64,000 nt of DNA, from NCBI GenBank assembly GCA_036268485.1, contig DATAUC010000060.1:58523-122522 (forward strand), read 5' to 3'. Below the pieces are notes generated by a model, which saw nothing but the letters and a program-made list of their open reading frames with translations, was not told the origin of the DNA and did no database searches. The position numbers and the translations under genes were made by a program. This DNA comes from Bog-473 sp036268485 (GTDB lineage: Bacteria; Actinomycetota; Acidimicrobiia; Acidimicrobiales; RAAP-2). This document shows, piece after piece, positions 26,901 to 35,723 of the stretch; position 1 is the first letter of the stretch, and each line of letters begins with the position of its first letter.

Positions 26901-27845
26901 ATGTCTACCCGAGCCGCCAGATTGGTGGAACATGGCAAGCCTTTGCGCGTCGAGGAGGTCGATCTCGACCCGCCGACGGAGGATGAAGCGCTCGTTGAGA
27001 TGCTCTATGCCGGCGTCAACCCGGTCGATCGCTACAACGCCCTCGGTCGCGTCAACCATGAGGTTCCATTGCCACGCACGCTAGGCATGGAGGGCGTCGG
27101 GACACATGAGGGACGCACCGTGCTCGTACACGGCCACGGGCTAGGCACCGATTGCAATGGCGTCTGGTCGACTCGGGCGGTGGTGCCGGCCGAAGCACTC
27201 ATTCACGTGCCTGACGGTATCTCGCCCGAAGATGCCGCAGTCATGGGAATCGCCGGGGTGACGGCTTGGCGCACCGTCACTGAGTTGGCTCGAGTCACTG
27301 CCTCGGATCGGGTCCTGGTGCTCGGGGCCGGTGGGGGCGTGGGAAGCATCGTGGTCTCGGTGGCCCACGCCACTGGGGCCGAGGTGTGGGGACAGTCCGG
27401 AAACCCTGCGAAGGAGGACTGGATCCGCGAGCTGGGTGCCGATCACGTGTTGATTTGTGATGCCGGCGGGCTCGGCCCCGCGCTGGGAGACTTCACACCT
27501 ACCGTCACCATCGACCCGCTGGGGGGTGCTTTCACTGGCGCAGCGGTCATGTCGATGGAGACCTATGGCCGTTTGGTCATCTTCGGCACGTCGGCTGATG
27601 CGTCGGGCACCGTGCCGCTCCAGGACTTCTACCGCAAGGGCCTCACTATGTACGGCTACGCCGGGCTGCAGACGCCAGACCACGTGATGGCCGACCGCAT
27701 CGCGGACGCGCTGGACGCTCTGGCCAGCGGGCGCCTCCGTGTGACAGTGGACTCTGTTCTGGGACTCGAGGACGTGAACACGGCGTTCGAGCGATTGTCG
27801 GACAGAGCAGTGAGAGGCAACTTGATTCTGAGCCTCTCGACGTAG
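26901..27845 (+). CDS. Quinone oxidoreductase/zinc-independent alcohol dehydrogenase family
   Basis: 314-residue MDR-superfamily protein. It has a GroES-like N-terminal half (AGVNPVDRYNALG, then GMEGVGTHEG) and a Rossmann half with VLVLGAGGGVGSIVVSVAHATGAEV. The structural and catalytic zinc ligands of alcohol dehydrogenases are absent, so it resembles NADPH-quinone oxidoreductases. It ends in RAVRGNLILSL, as the family does. Likely in one unit with the PEBP gene. Confidence 0.88.
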   Translation: MSTRAARLVEHGKPLRVEEVDLDPPTEDEALVEMLYAGVNPVDRYNALGRVNHEVPLPRTLGMEGVGTHEGRTVLVHGHGLGTDCNGVWSTRAVVPAEALIHVPDGISPEDAAVMGIAGVTAWRTVTELARVTASDRVLVLGAGGGVGSIVVSVAHATGAEVWGQSGNPAKEDWIRELGADHVLICDAGGLGPALGDFTPTVTIDPLGGAFTGAAVMSMETYGRLVIFGTSADASGTVPLQDFYRKGLTMYGYAGLQTPDHVMADRIADALDALASGRLRVTVDSVLGLEDVNTAFERLSDRAVRGNLILSLST

Positions 27846-27864
27846 TATCAGGGGTGCTGCCGAG

Positions 27865-27914
27865 GCCTGCATATCGCCACCCGGCCGTTGGCGCCTCTTC
27901 CCTATATGGCAGGC
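27865..27914 (+). terminator. Nested hairpin after the oxidoreductase gene
   Basis: Outer arms GCCTGCATAT and ATAT-G-GCAGGC (one bulged base) enclose a second stem CGCCA/TGGCG. It starts 20 bases after the oxidoreductase stop and lies before the SpoIIE gene. A plausible terminator or structured leader; no T-tract. Confidence 0.4.
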
Positions 27915-28091
27915 TGCCGCAACTCGGTCCATGGGCTATTTTTCCCGTAGACCGGGTGAGAGATCCGCTCGATCTGAGGCCACAATGAGTTCATAGCCCG
28001 GCGGGATTGGCGGATTCCTTGGTGATGCGACGTCGGCGCTGTCGGGATTTTGGGGGCGGGAGATGAAGACACGCTTGGGAGGTGAATCAAG

Positions 28092-29783
28092 ATGTCCTTA
28101 GAGGGCCGTCAATCGCCCGCCCTAAGGAGCGGCTCCGATCGTTCAGAGGGGCCTCGGTTCCACGGCCCAGTACATGTCGTAGTTGCCGTTGCCCTGGCCG
28201 GCGCTCTGATCACCCTGTCGGTGAGCTGGGCCGCCTCGGCGCTCGATCGCGACAATGACCATCGACTCCTGGTTGAGCAAACTCGTCAGGCCGCCGCCGT
28301 CATCAGTTCGGGCATTGTGGGTATCGCCAATCCGCTGGCCACTGCGCTGAAAATTGAAGCCGCCACCGGTGACACAGAGACCCAATTCGACCAGTTCATG
28401 GTGGCTTACGTGGGCGCCGGTCGACTCTTCACGTCCGCCTCTCTGTGGGAGGTCAGCGCCTCATCCCTCAGCAGCGTCGCTAACCTCGGCGGCCCTCCGG
28501 CCCTCAATCCGACTTCGAGCAGGGCAAGAAGTCTGGCCCGGGCCGCTACGCATACCACCAGCTTTGTGGTGACCCAGATTCGTTCGGGTGTGCTCCGAAG
28601 CATCGGGTACGCAGTGGCAGAAGGCTCGAGTCCGACCTTTGTCCTTTACGCGGAGCGTGCCATACCGGCAAATCGTCGAGTGGCCGTCGAAGCGAATTCG
28701 GCCTTCTCGGACCTCGACTACGCAACGTATTTGGGCGCGACCACGGACACGGCCGATCTGGCGACCACGGATCTTTCACCCAGCGAACTCCCACTCACTG
28801 GCAATGTTGCCCGTGTCTCCATTCCTTTCGGCAATAGCTCCATCACTCTGGTGGCGACCCCGAGGGGCCAGCTCGGTGGAGCCATCGGGGCCCAGCTCCC
28901 GTGGGTATTTCTCATTGGAGGGATGCTGTTGACTGCCCTCATCGCCGCTGTCGCCGATCAGCTGGTACGTCGCCGACGGGTGGCTGAACGCGACGCCGTC
29001 ACGATCGCTGAACTGTACGACCGACTCAATGGTCTGTACGCCGAGCAGCGATCCATTGCGGAGACACTGCAACGAGCGCTCCTCCCGCAGCAACATCCGG
29101 TCATCCCCAATGTGGAGATTGCTTCCCGCTACGTCGCAGGTGCTGTTGGCGTTGATGTCGGCGGGGACTGGTACAGCGTCATCGCTCTCGATGAAAATAG
29201 GTTCGCCTTCGTCGTCGGAGACGTATCAGGAAGGGGGATTGGTGCGGCCACCATCATGGCTCGACTCCGCTTCACCATTCGCGCCTACTTATTCGAAGGG
29301 CACTCGCCGGATCGGGTCCTCGAGATGTGCTCCCGCCAGCTCGACATCAGCAGTGATGGCTACCTAGCCACCGTGCTTGTCGGGGTGGGAGATCGGACCA
29401 CGGGTGAGATCAGGCTGGCCAGTGCGGGCCACCCGCCGCCCCTGGTCATAGGAATGTCGGACTCCAGCTATGTCACCATCGACGTTGGTCCGCCTCTCGG
29501 GGTCGGACAGAGCGAGTATGTGGTCACTACTGCGGCCATGCCGTCAGGGTCAACCTTCCTGGCCTTTACCGACGGGTTGGTGGAACGCCGTCGAGAAAGC
29601 CTCGATACGGGATTCGAGCGCCTTTTGAGCGCCACCGCACTGCGGCCCACCGATCTTGATGCCTGGTTGGATGGCGTGGTGTCGGCCATGGGCCACGATG
29701 GCGCCGAGGACGACATCGCCGTCCTGGCTCTCAGATGGACGTCGGCTCACGACCGGTCAGAGTTGCTGAGCAAGCCAGGCTGA
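28092..29783 (+). CDS. Membrane-anchored SpoIIE-type serine phosphatase
   Basis: 563 residues. Transmembrane helices at about 28-50 and 275-300 flank an extracytoplasmic sensor of some 220 residues (CHASE-like in size, not recognised further). A linker coiled segment and a C-terminal PP2C/SpoIIE domain follow: LLPQQHPVIPN, VDVGGDWYSVI, VVGDVSGRGIGAA, ASAGHPPPLV and DDIAVLALR. These contain the metal-binding Asp residues. Such proteins dephosphorylate anti-anti-sigma factors in response to an outside signal. ATG has a strong GGAGGTG site. Its 3' end overlaps the convergent cyclase-like gene by 27 bases. Confidence 0.9.
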   Translation: MSLEGRQSPALRSGSDRSEGPRFHGPVHVVVAVALAGALITLSVSWAASALDRDNDHRLLVEQTRQAAAVISSGIVGIANPLATALKIEAATGDTETQFDQFMVAYVGAGRLFTSASLWEVSASSLSSVANLGGPPALNPTSSRARSLARAATHTTSFVVTQIRSGVLRSIGYAVAEGSSPTFVLYAERAIPANRRVAVEANSAFSDLDYATYLGATTDTADLATTDLSPSELPLTGNVARVSIPFGNSSITLVATPRGQLGGAIGAQLPWVFLIGGMLLTALIAAVADQLVRRRRVAERDAVTIAELYDRLNGLYAEQRSIAETLQRALLPQQHPVIPNVEIASRYVAGAVGVDVGGDWYSVIALDENRFAFVVGDVSGRGIGAATIMARLRFTIRAYLFEGHSPDRVLEMCSRQLDISSDGYLATVLVGVGDRTTGEIRLASAGHPPPLVIGMSDSSYVTIDVGPPLGVGQSEYVVTTAAMPSGSTFLAFTDGLVERRRESLDTGFERLLSATALRPTDLDAWLDGVVSAMGHDGAEDDIAVLALRWTSAHDRSELLSKPG

Positions 29784-30920
29784 CTGCAGCAGCAGCATGC
29801 TCCGGAAATCGGGGCGGTCCTTGCTCCACTCTGCTCGGAGGGCCTCGATGTCGACGAAGCGGGAGTTGACTCCACTGCCGTCCCATTGGGCCACGAAGTC
29901 GCGGGCGCCGGGACCCCAGAATGCCCCGGTGAATTCAGCCTTGCTACGCCGCGTGACAACTTCAACGGGCAGCCGGTCTCCGGCGATCTCCATCATCGCT
30001 TCGGAGCGGGTGGTCCACCCGTGCCTTCCCCGGACAGCAGCCAAGGCAGCGAGGACAGCGGGGTCGAGCAGGGGCGCGCTCACCTCTACACCTTCGGCGA
30101 GCGCCAGGCGTTGCAGGGTGGCCAGCACTTCCGTAATCAATCGTCGGCTGGCTGCCCAGTAGACGAAGTCCGACCACAGAACCGGCTGATCCTCAAACTC
30201 CGTCAGGCCAGCCAAGATCGCTTGGCGTCCCGAAGCGGTCAGCCACCCGTATCCGTCTGCGCCTCTGCGCAATTGCGTGACCAATCGGTGTCTGAAGACC
30301 GACCGGCGCACGACAGACGGAGCGCTCCCGAGCAGTACCCCGCCGACTGCTTTGGGTCCTCTGCGCAGACCGTCAGTAAGTGGCCGACGCTGCGCCGCCA
30401 ATCGCCCGGCCCACCTCCAGCCACCCAATAACTCATCTCCCCCGACACCGACCACAACTGTGCCGTGTCGCAGTGCCCGAGCTACTGGGACAAGGCTTTG
30501 GGCGTTGGGAGGAGATTGCAGCCCGTCGCGAACGAGCCCCTGGCGCGCAATATCACCGAGGAAGTCGAGCTCATTGTCGAGCGTAAGCACTTCCCAGTCG
30601 GAGATTTCGAGTTTTCGAATGACTGATTCCTGCCATTCAGACTCAAGACTGCTCAGCACGTGGGGAAACCGGTTCGTGATGGCAATCGGCGGCGAAAGCC
30701 CGTGACGTCTGGCGGCCGAGACGGCCACAGCCAGGAGAAGGGACGAGTCTCGACCACCGGAAAAAGCGATGGCCACGGGAGCGGCAGCGAGGGCAGGAAG
30801 CAGGGCACCTTCGAGGGCTGTCCAGGGATCAGCGACGGGCATGGCAACAGCCGGCGCCGCGGCATTGTCTGCGAACCCCAGCGGGACACCGGCTATCACG
30901 TCAGCGGCGGTGAGACGCAT
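29757..30920 (-). CDS. Asparagine-synthetase-like ATP-dependent ligase, probable lasso macrolactam cyclase
   Basis: 387 residues. PP-loop ATP-pyrophosphatase motif SGGRDSS is at 54-60, and GVGGDELLGGWRW near 156-168 matches the asparagine synthetase C-terminal domain. The glutaminase domain of true AsnB is missing; only ~50 residues precede the PP-loop. Lasso-peptide C proteins use this fold to activate an Asp/Glu side chain as the acyl-AMP and join it to the peptide's N-terminus. It is the last gene of an operon with an exporter (5-base gap) and a short precursor that fits the lasso pattern. The cyclase role is inferred from that context; side-chain amidation of another product is the alternative. 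Confidence 0.8.
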   Translation of the reverse strand: MRLTAADVIAGVPLGFADNAAAPAVAMPVADPWTALEGALLPALAAAPVAIAFSGGRDSSLLLAVAVSAARRHGLSPPIAITNRFPHVLSSLESEWQESVIRKLEISDWEVLTLDNELDFLGDIARQGLVRDGLQSPPNAQSLVPVARALRHGTVVVGVGGDELLGGWRWAGRLAAQRRPLTDGLRRGPKAVGGVLLGSAPSVVRRSVFRHRLVTQLRRGADGYGWLTASGRQAILAGLTEFEDQPVLWSDFVYWAASRRLITEVLATLQRLALAEGVEVSAPLLDPAVLAALAAVRGRHGWTTRSEAMMEIAGDRLPVEVVTRRSKAEFTGAFWGPGARDFVAQWDGSGVNSRFVDIEALRAEWSKDRPDFRSMLLLQSAWLAQQL

Positions 30921-30925
30921 CGTGA

Positions 30926-32737
30926 TCAGAAATCCGAGAGGAATTGGGTCTCATGCAGCTGCGAATAGAGGCCACCTGATTGTAAGAGTCGTTCATGTGT
31001 ACCCGACTCGACCATCCATCCGTTCTCCAACACGACAATGAGATCGGCTGAGCGCACTGTTGACAGCCGATGGGCGATCACGAACGATGTCCGTCCGGTG
31101 AAGAGTTCCGTCATAGCTGACTGAATTGCACGCTCCGAGACGCTGTCGAGGTGGGACGTCGCTTCGTCAAGGATCAGTATCGCTGGATCCTTAAGAATCA
31201 CCCGCGCGATAGCGACCCGCTGCTTCTCGCCTCCGCTCAGTCGATAGCCACGCTCGCCAACCAACGTGTCATAGCCATCGGGCAAGGAGGCAATCAGTGA
31301 TGTGAGCGCCGCATGTCGACAGGCGTTGTCCAAGTCAGCGTCGGTAGCTTCCGGGCAGCCGTAGAGAAGGTTCTCGCGGAGAGTGGTGTGGAAGAGGAAC
31401 GTGTCTTGCAACACCATCCCCACTGCGTTTCTGATTGACGACGAGGCCAGATCGCGCACGTCGTTTCCATCAATAAGAATTCGTCCCTGCTGGGGATCGT
31501 AGAAGCGGGGGATGAGATTGCTCAATGTTGTCTTGCCGGCCCCACTCGGGCCAACCAGGGCCACCAATTGCCCAGATTTAGCCTGGAGCGAAATGTGTGC
31601 CAGCGCAGGGTTTGGTTGACCGGGGTAGGTAAAGGTCACATCCTCAAATTCCACCGAACCAGCCAAAGAGCTAACAAGAATTGGGTGAGGGCTCACTTGG
31701 ACCTCCACCGGGTGGTCAAGCACCTCGAAAACGCGTGTCCACATCGGGAGTGATCCGATGATCGTGATGAGGTTTCCTGAGAGCCTCAAGAGCGACGAAG
31801 AGAAACCAACGCCGGCCACAGTGGCGAATGCCACCAAGGTTCCCAGTGAGATGGTGTGGTCGGCGACGAGGTGAGATCCGAAGAGAATCAGTGCGATGGG
31901 CCCGAGGAGGCCCAAGAAGCTCATGCCAACACTGGTCCATTGGCCCGCCATGACGGACCGAATCTCCAGTCGCCTCAATTCGTTGTTGGCGCTGGTAAAC
32001 CGATCGCGCTCCTCGTCTTCTCGTCCGAATGACTTCACGAGCAGAATGCCGGACACCCCCAAGACCTCCTGGAGTTGATCCGTAATGTTTGCGAATTGTT
32101 CCTGCACCTCACGTTGGCGGTGGTAAATCGGTCGACCGGCAAGTCGGAGAGAGAGCGCCACGAGCGGGAACAGAATGAGGGTAACCAGGCTGAGTTGCCA
32201 ACAAAGAAGAAACATCAGAACAAGAGCTGCGGTCGTCGTGCACAGAGCGGTGACGATCGAGAGCAGCGTGGCGCCGAGAATTCCGTCCAGCCCGCCCACG
32301 TCATTCAGTACGCGAGACAGGAGCTCGCCAGTTCTCGACTGAGTGAAATAGCCAACCGATTGCTCGAGGAGGTGATCGAAAAGTCGTTGCCTCAGCTCGG
32401 CCGAAATCCGCTTGCCCACACCGACGATCAGGTAGGTGTCGGCCAATCCGAGCAGGCCAGAGCCAAGGAGGGCGAGAAGCCCGAGGCCGACAAGCGCCGC
32501 GGATTGGGCAAATGAGTGCCTGCCGTGCTGAAGGTTGTCAACGAACGCCCGCAAAATAAGCGCAGGAGCCAGTCCCAGCACCGCCGCCCCAGCGGCCGCG
32601 AGCAGGGCCAAAAGTGCCTTGCCGCGATACGGGCCAAGGTACGTTCCGACCCGCCTACCAAATGCCCGGCTAGCGCGCAGGCTTTCAATAGACGTGCGGA
32701 GCTTGAACTGGGACGTCACGAGAATTATGGGTGGCAA
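30926..32737 (-). CDS. ABC exporter (type I half-transporter), lasso-locus exporter
   Basis: 603 residues with a six-helix membrane domain (~40-325) and ATPase domain: Walker A GPSGAGKTT, signature LSGGEKQRVAIARV, Walker B ILILDEATSHLD, H-loop VIAHRLS. All catalytic residues are intact, so it can work as a homodimer. No N-terminal C39 peptidase domain is present, so it does not itself cut a leader. Its position between the precursor and the cyclase gene matches the D protein of lasso clusters, which exports the mature peptide and often gives self-immunity. The start may lie slightly downstream of 32737. Confidence 0.9.
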   Translation of the reverse strand: MPPIILVTSQFKLRTSIESLRASRAFGRRVGTYLGPYRGKALLALLAAAGAAVLGLAPALILRAFVDNLQHGRHSFAQSAALVGLGLLALLGSGLLGLADTYLIVGVGKRISAELRQRLFDHLLEQSVGYFTQSRTGELLSRVLNDVGGLDGILGATLLSIVTALCTTTAALVLMFLLCWQLSLVTLILFPLVALSLRLAGRPIYHRQREVQEQFANITDQLQEVLGVSGILLVKSFGREDEERDRFTSANNELRRLEIRSVMAGQWTSVGMSFLGLLGPIALILFGSHLVADHTISLGTLVAFATVAGVGFSSSLLRLSGNLITIIGSLPMWTRVFEVLDHPVEVQVSPHPILVSSLAGSVEFEDVTFTYPGQPNPALAHISLQAKSGQLVALVGPSGAGKTTLSNLIPRFYDPQQGRILIDGNDVRDLASSSIRNAVGMVLQDTFLFHTTLRENLLYGCPEATDADLDNACRHAALTSLIASLPDGYDTLVGERGYRLSGGEKQRVAIARVILKDPAILILDEATSHLDSVSERAIQSAMTELFTGRTSFVIAHRLSTVRSADLIVVLENGWMVESGTHERLLQSGGLYSQLHETQFLSDF

Positions 32738-32785
32738 CGCCTGATGACATCTGGGGGGCGAGAACTCAGAAGCCGAGAATATTCA

Positions 32786-32810
32786 GCATCCCAGCGACAT
32801 CCGGGGATGC
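32786..32810 (-). promoter_or_regulatory. Hairpin between precursor and exporter genes
   Basis: On the minus strand GCATCCC and GGGATGC form a perfect seven-base stem with an 11-base loop, 12 bases after the precursor stop and 49 before the exporter start. It could be a partial terminator or mRNA-stabilising stem that keeps precursor expression above that of the downstream genes, as is common in RiPP operons. No T-run. Confidence 0.45.
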
Positions 32811-32822
32811 GGCGGAAGGTTC

Positions 32823-32963
32823 CTAGGAAGTCCCCCCAGGCATGTTGCCAAAGGAGTCTCCGCCCCCTCCGAGATCTCCTTCAGTAACGTCGATAAGGCT
32901 CCCCAGCACGTTTATCACAGGGGCCACGTAGAACTCTTTTGTCTCCGCATCGTGCGTGTCCAC
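32823..32963 (-). CDS. Lasso-type RiPP precursor peptide
   Basis: 46 residues from GTG 32963, with GGGAGG three bases before the start; the frame extends upstream to 33098 (91 residues). The leader contains Y-V-A-P, then I two residues on, then L-G, five residues later T-E, then G. This is the actinobacterial lasso leader pattern YxxPxLxxxGxxxxxTxG with Ile for Leu. Cleavage after Thr-Glu (Thr at -2) gives the core GDLGGGGDSFGNMPGGTS (18 residues), with Gly at position 1 and Asp at position 8, allowing an eight-residue macrolactam ring and a ten-residue tail. The same strand carries the exporter and cyclase-like genes. B1/B2 processing genes are not in the window. Confidence 0.72.
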   Translation of the reverse strand: MDTHDAETKEFYVAPVINVLGSLIDVTEGDLGGGGDSFGNMPGGTS

Positions 32964-33079
32964 AAGCCTCCCACTTTCCGTCAAAACGATAACGATGAAG
33001 TTACCAGCCCCCGCCGGCGGTTTCAATGGATGACCCATGGGTAAATCAGGCATCCCGAGTTGCCAAACGTGAGCCAGAA

Positions 33080-35668
33080 CTAGGGCGGCGCAAGCCACTC
33101 GAGACGAGGCGGGCTATGGGTGGCCAAGTCGACCCGCAGTTCCTCGACATCAGAAATGCGGAGAGGCCCGTCCACCCAGTGCCGCCATCGATCTTCTATC
33201 GGCTGGTCGAGCCAGGACGGCTTGATGAGAAGTACGCGACCGGGGTAGTGCGACGGTGGCCGATAGCGAAGAGCAAGGTCGCCGTAGAGTTCCACCGCAC
33301 GAGTCACGCCCGACCGGTTGGCAGGACCGTTGTTGGTCTCATGTCCCCTCGTGCCATGGAGTTTTGCTCGGCTCTTGCCGGTCCGGTTGGTCGCTTGTCG
33401 AGCGAACTGTCTGCCCTTGGCCAGGGCCACCTCGGCCACGGCACCCGGTACGGCCCGGCGGGGGAGGGCGTTCCACGTCCGGAATTGGTGCTTGATTCTG
33501 CTCGCCCCTGGGACGAGCTGTAGCGGAGGCCCTGCTGACGTCCCCACGACGAGGAGGGGCACATCGGTGCCCCGTTCCAGCAATTGCCGAGCGATCTCGA
33601 AGGCCAAAAGGCTGCCGGTTGCCTGACCGTAGAGAACGACCGCACCCTCCGATCGGACAGTCAAAATGTCGTCGACGTGCTGAGCGGCGACGGCCTGCAG
33701 AGAGGCCGGTACAGGTCCCTTTTCCCAGGCTCGTGCTCGCAATCCGTAAATTGGTTGTTCGAGCCCAATCGCCGTCAGGTAATTGCGAGCACTGAAAAGG
33801 CTGCCGAAATTGTCGTACGCCACAAAAATCGGCGTGCCTTCGCTGGCGGCTTGAATGGTCACCACCGTTTCGGTGGGTGATCCCAGTCCGAGGGTGCCGA
33901 CCAGATTCCCGATGGTCGGATGCTCAATCAGCATCCACGCCGGCATATCGACGCCGAGGCTGCGTTCAATTGCCTCGGCGAGGCGAACGGCGCGTAGTGA
34001 ATCTCCTCCCAGATCAAAGAAATTGTCGTCTATGCCGATATCGTCGACGCCGAGCACGCTCGACCAGAGCGCAGCGACCATCTGCTCCATCTCATCCGCC
34101 GGCGGGCGACTGCTCGCGCCGGCCGACCACGTAAGCCGAGGTGGTGTCGTTGGCAGCCGCTTCCGGTCCACCTTCCCGTTTGGCAGTCGGGGCAATTCGT
34201 CCAGTGTCTCAATCGCGTCCGGCAGGAGAGGCCGGGCCAGCGCTTGTCGAAGCTGACCTCGGAGTGTCTGACTGTTGGCGATCGTGAAACCGCGTACCAC
34301 CACGAAGGCGCGTAACCGGAGCTCACCTGCACCATCGATGTAGGTGGTGGCGGCGGCATCGACGACGTGGGGAAGATGCATGAGGGCCGTTTCAATCTCA
34401 ACGAGGTCGACACGGTTTCCGGCGATTTTGACCACATGATCCAGCCGGCCCAGGTGCTCAAGGACCCCGTCGGGACGCAGGCGCCCAGCATCTCCGGTAC
34501 GAACGACCGTCACCCCCTGCCCGTTGGTGGTGAAGACGGCTGACGGACCGTCATCGGGAACACCCCAGTAGCCAAGCGAAACTGATGGGCCTTCGACCAC
34601 GATCTCGCCGCGACCACCCGGAGGTACCGGCCGACCGTCCTCGTCCACAATGGTGATGGTGCGACCCGGGAGCGGGTGACCGACAGGCAAGAGGCCCTGC
34701 CCAATGGGAGTATCAGCCGTCACCGGCATGACGGCAATCGATCCTGCCTCCCCCTGGCCGTAGATGTTGAAAATGGACGTCTCTGTCGGCACGTGACTTC
34801 GCAGGCGACTGACGTCCTCCCAGGTTGTGGTTTCCCCGAAGACGCCGACGAACTTCAATCCGTCAATGACCACTCCGGACTCCAACGAGGCGAGGGCGTG
34901 GCGAAGCAGAGTGGGCACCGCAGCGAAGGCCTGCAGATGGGCGTGCCTGAGCCACTCGCCGATTGGTATTTCTTGGCGCTTCATCTCGAGCGCCACCGTG
35001 GTGAATCCATTCTGGAGGAGCAATTGCAGGACCGGCACCGTGGCCGAAACACTTCCCGCCGCCAGAATGCCAACTCGCAATTCGCCGGACATCCCGAAGC
35101 CAAGTCTGAGGAACTCACTGATCGTCCCGTATTGATTGGGCGGTTTGAGAATCCCTTTCGGGTTGCCGGTCGACCCGGACGTAAAGACGATGGAATGGAC
35201 CGGACCGGGCGCTCGGCGGATTGGCTCGGCCGAGGTTGGGAGGCCATCGTGCAACGGGTGTCGGCACGGTATCCCTTCGATCTCTCCTTGACGAAGGTCA
35301 GTGAGCAGCACAGGAGCGCCGACTTCCTGCAAAATACGCTTCACTCGAAATTCGGACGACGTCGGATCGAGTGGTACGTAGACCATGCCGGCCCGTTGTA
35401 TGGCTTCGGCCGCCACCATGATGGCGGCCGTACCCTCCAGGAGGAGCGGGATTCTCGGATGCGCCTCACGGTCGACCACTCGGGTTGGATCGTTGGCTTC
35501 CGTTTCGCTCAGTAGACCGCAATCAGCCAGGAGTCGCTGGGCCAATCGATCGGCTGCGATATCCAGTTCACCAAACGTCAATTTCTGGTCCGGCAATTCC
35601 AGGGCGATGCGGTTCGGGTCGTGCCGGGCAAAATCGGCAATCCCGGAAAGCGTAGGTTCCGCCGTCAT
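33080..35668 (-). CDS. NRPS-like protein: adenylation, carrier and degenerate thioesterase-like domain
   Basis: 862 residues. The adenylation domain spans ~1-510: FTSGSTGNPKG at 162-172, NIYGQGE at 301-307, RTGD at 390-393 and LPNGK with Lys499, so it should activate an amino or carboxylic acid. A peptidyl carrier domain (~525-595) has the phosphopantetheine Ser557 in DLGGDS. The C-terminal region (~605-862) is thioesterase-like, but the nucleophile elbow reads G-Q-A-T-G at 681-685, Ala683 in place of Ser, and the usual HGGGG oxyanion segment is AYDNFG. It probably cannot hydrolyse a thioester. No condensation domain. First gene of the operon with the lasso-type precursor; the PPTase gene next door is divergent. 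Confidence 0.87.
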   Translation of the reverse strand: MTAEPTLSGIADFARHDPNRIALELPDQKLTFGELDIAADRLAQRLLADCGLLSETEANDPTRVVDREAHPRIPLLLEGTAAIMVAAEAIQRAGMVYVPLDPTSSEFRVKRILQEVGAPVLLTDLRQGEIEGIPCRHPLHDGLPTSAEPIRRAPGPVHSIVFTSGSTGNPKGILKPPNQYGTISEFLRLGFGMSGELRVGILAAGSVSATVPVLQLLLQNGFTTVALEMKRQEIPIGEWLRHAHLQAFAAVPTLLRHALASLESGVVIDGLKFVGVFGETTTWEDVSRLRSHVPTETSIFNIYGQGEAGSIAVMPVTADTPIGQGLLPVGHPLPGRTITIVDEDGRPVPPGGRGEIVVEGPSVSLGYWGVPDDGPSAVFTTNGQGVTVVRTGDAGRLRPDGVLEHLGRLDHVVKIAGNRVDLVEIETALMHLPHVVDAAATTYIDGAGELRLRAFVVVRGFTIANSQTLRGQLRQALARPLLPDAIETLDELPRLPNGKVDRKRLPTTPPRLTWSAGASSRPPADEMEQMVAALWSSVLGVDDIGIDDNFFDLGGDSLRAVRLAEAIERSLGVDMPAWMLIEHPTIGNLVGTLGLGSPTETVVTIQAASEGTPIFVAYDNFGSLFSARNYLTAIGLEQPIYGLRARAWEKGPVPASLQAVAAQHVDDILTVRSEGAVVLYGQATGSLLAFEIARQLLERGTDVPLLVVGTSAGPPLQLVPGASRIKHQFRTWNALPRRAVPGAVAEVALAKGRQFARQATNRTGKSRAKLHGTRGHETNNGPANRSGVTRAVELYGDLALRYRPPSHYPGRVLLIKPSWLDQPIEDRWRHWVDGPLRISDVEELRVDLATHSPPRLEWLAPP

Positions 35669-35723
35669 TGTGACCTCACGCTAATTCAGCGGAGCCCACG
35701 AGTTAGTCTGATCTCTTGCAACG

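Noticed and set aside
33020..33098. Longer form of the lasso-type precursor (91 residues)
   Set aside because: Would overlap the NRPS-like gene and have a non-typical leader; GTG 32963 with GGGAGG gives a normal precursor size. Not fully excluded.
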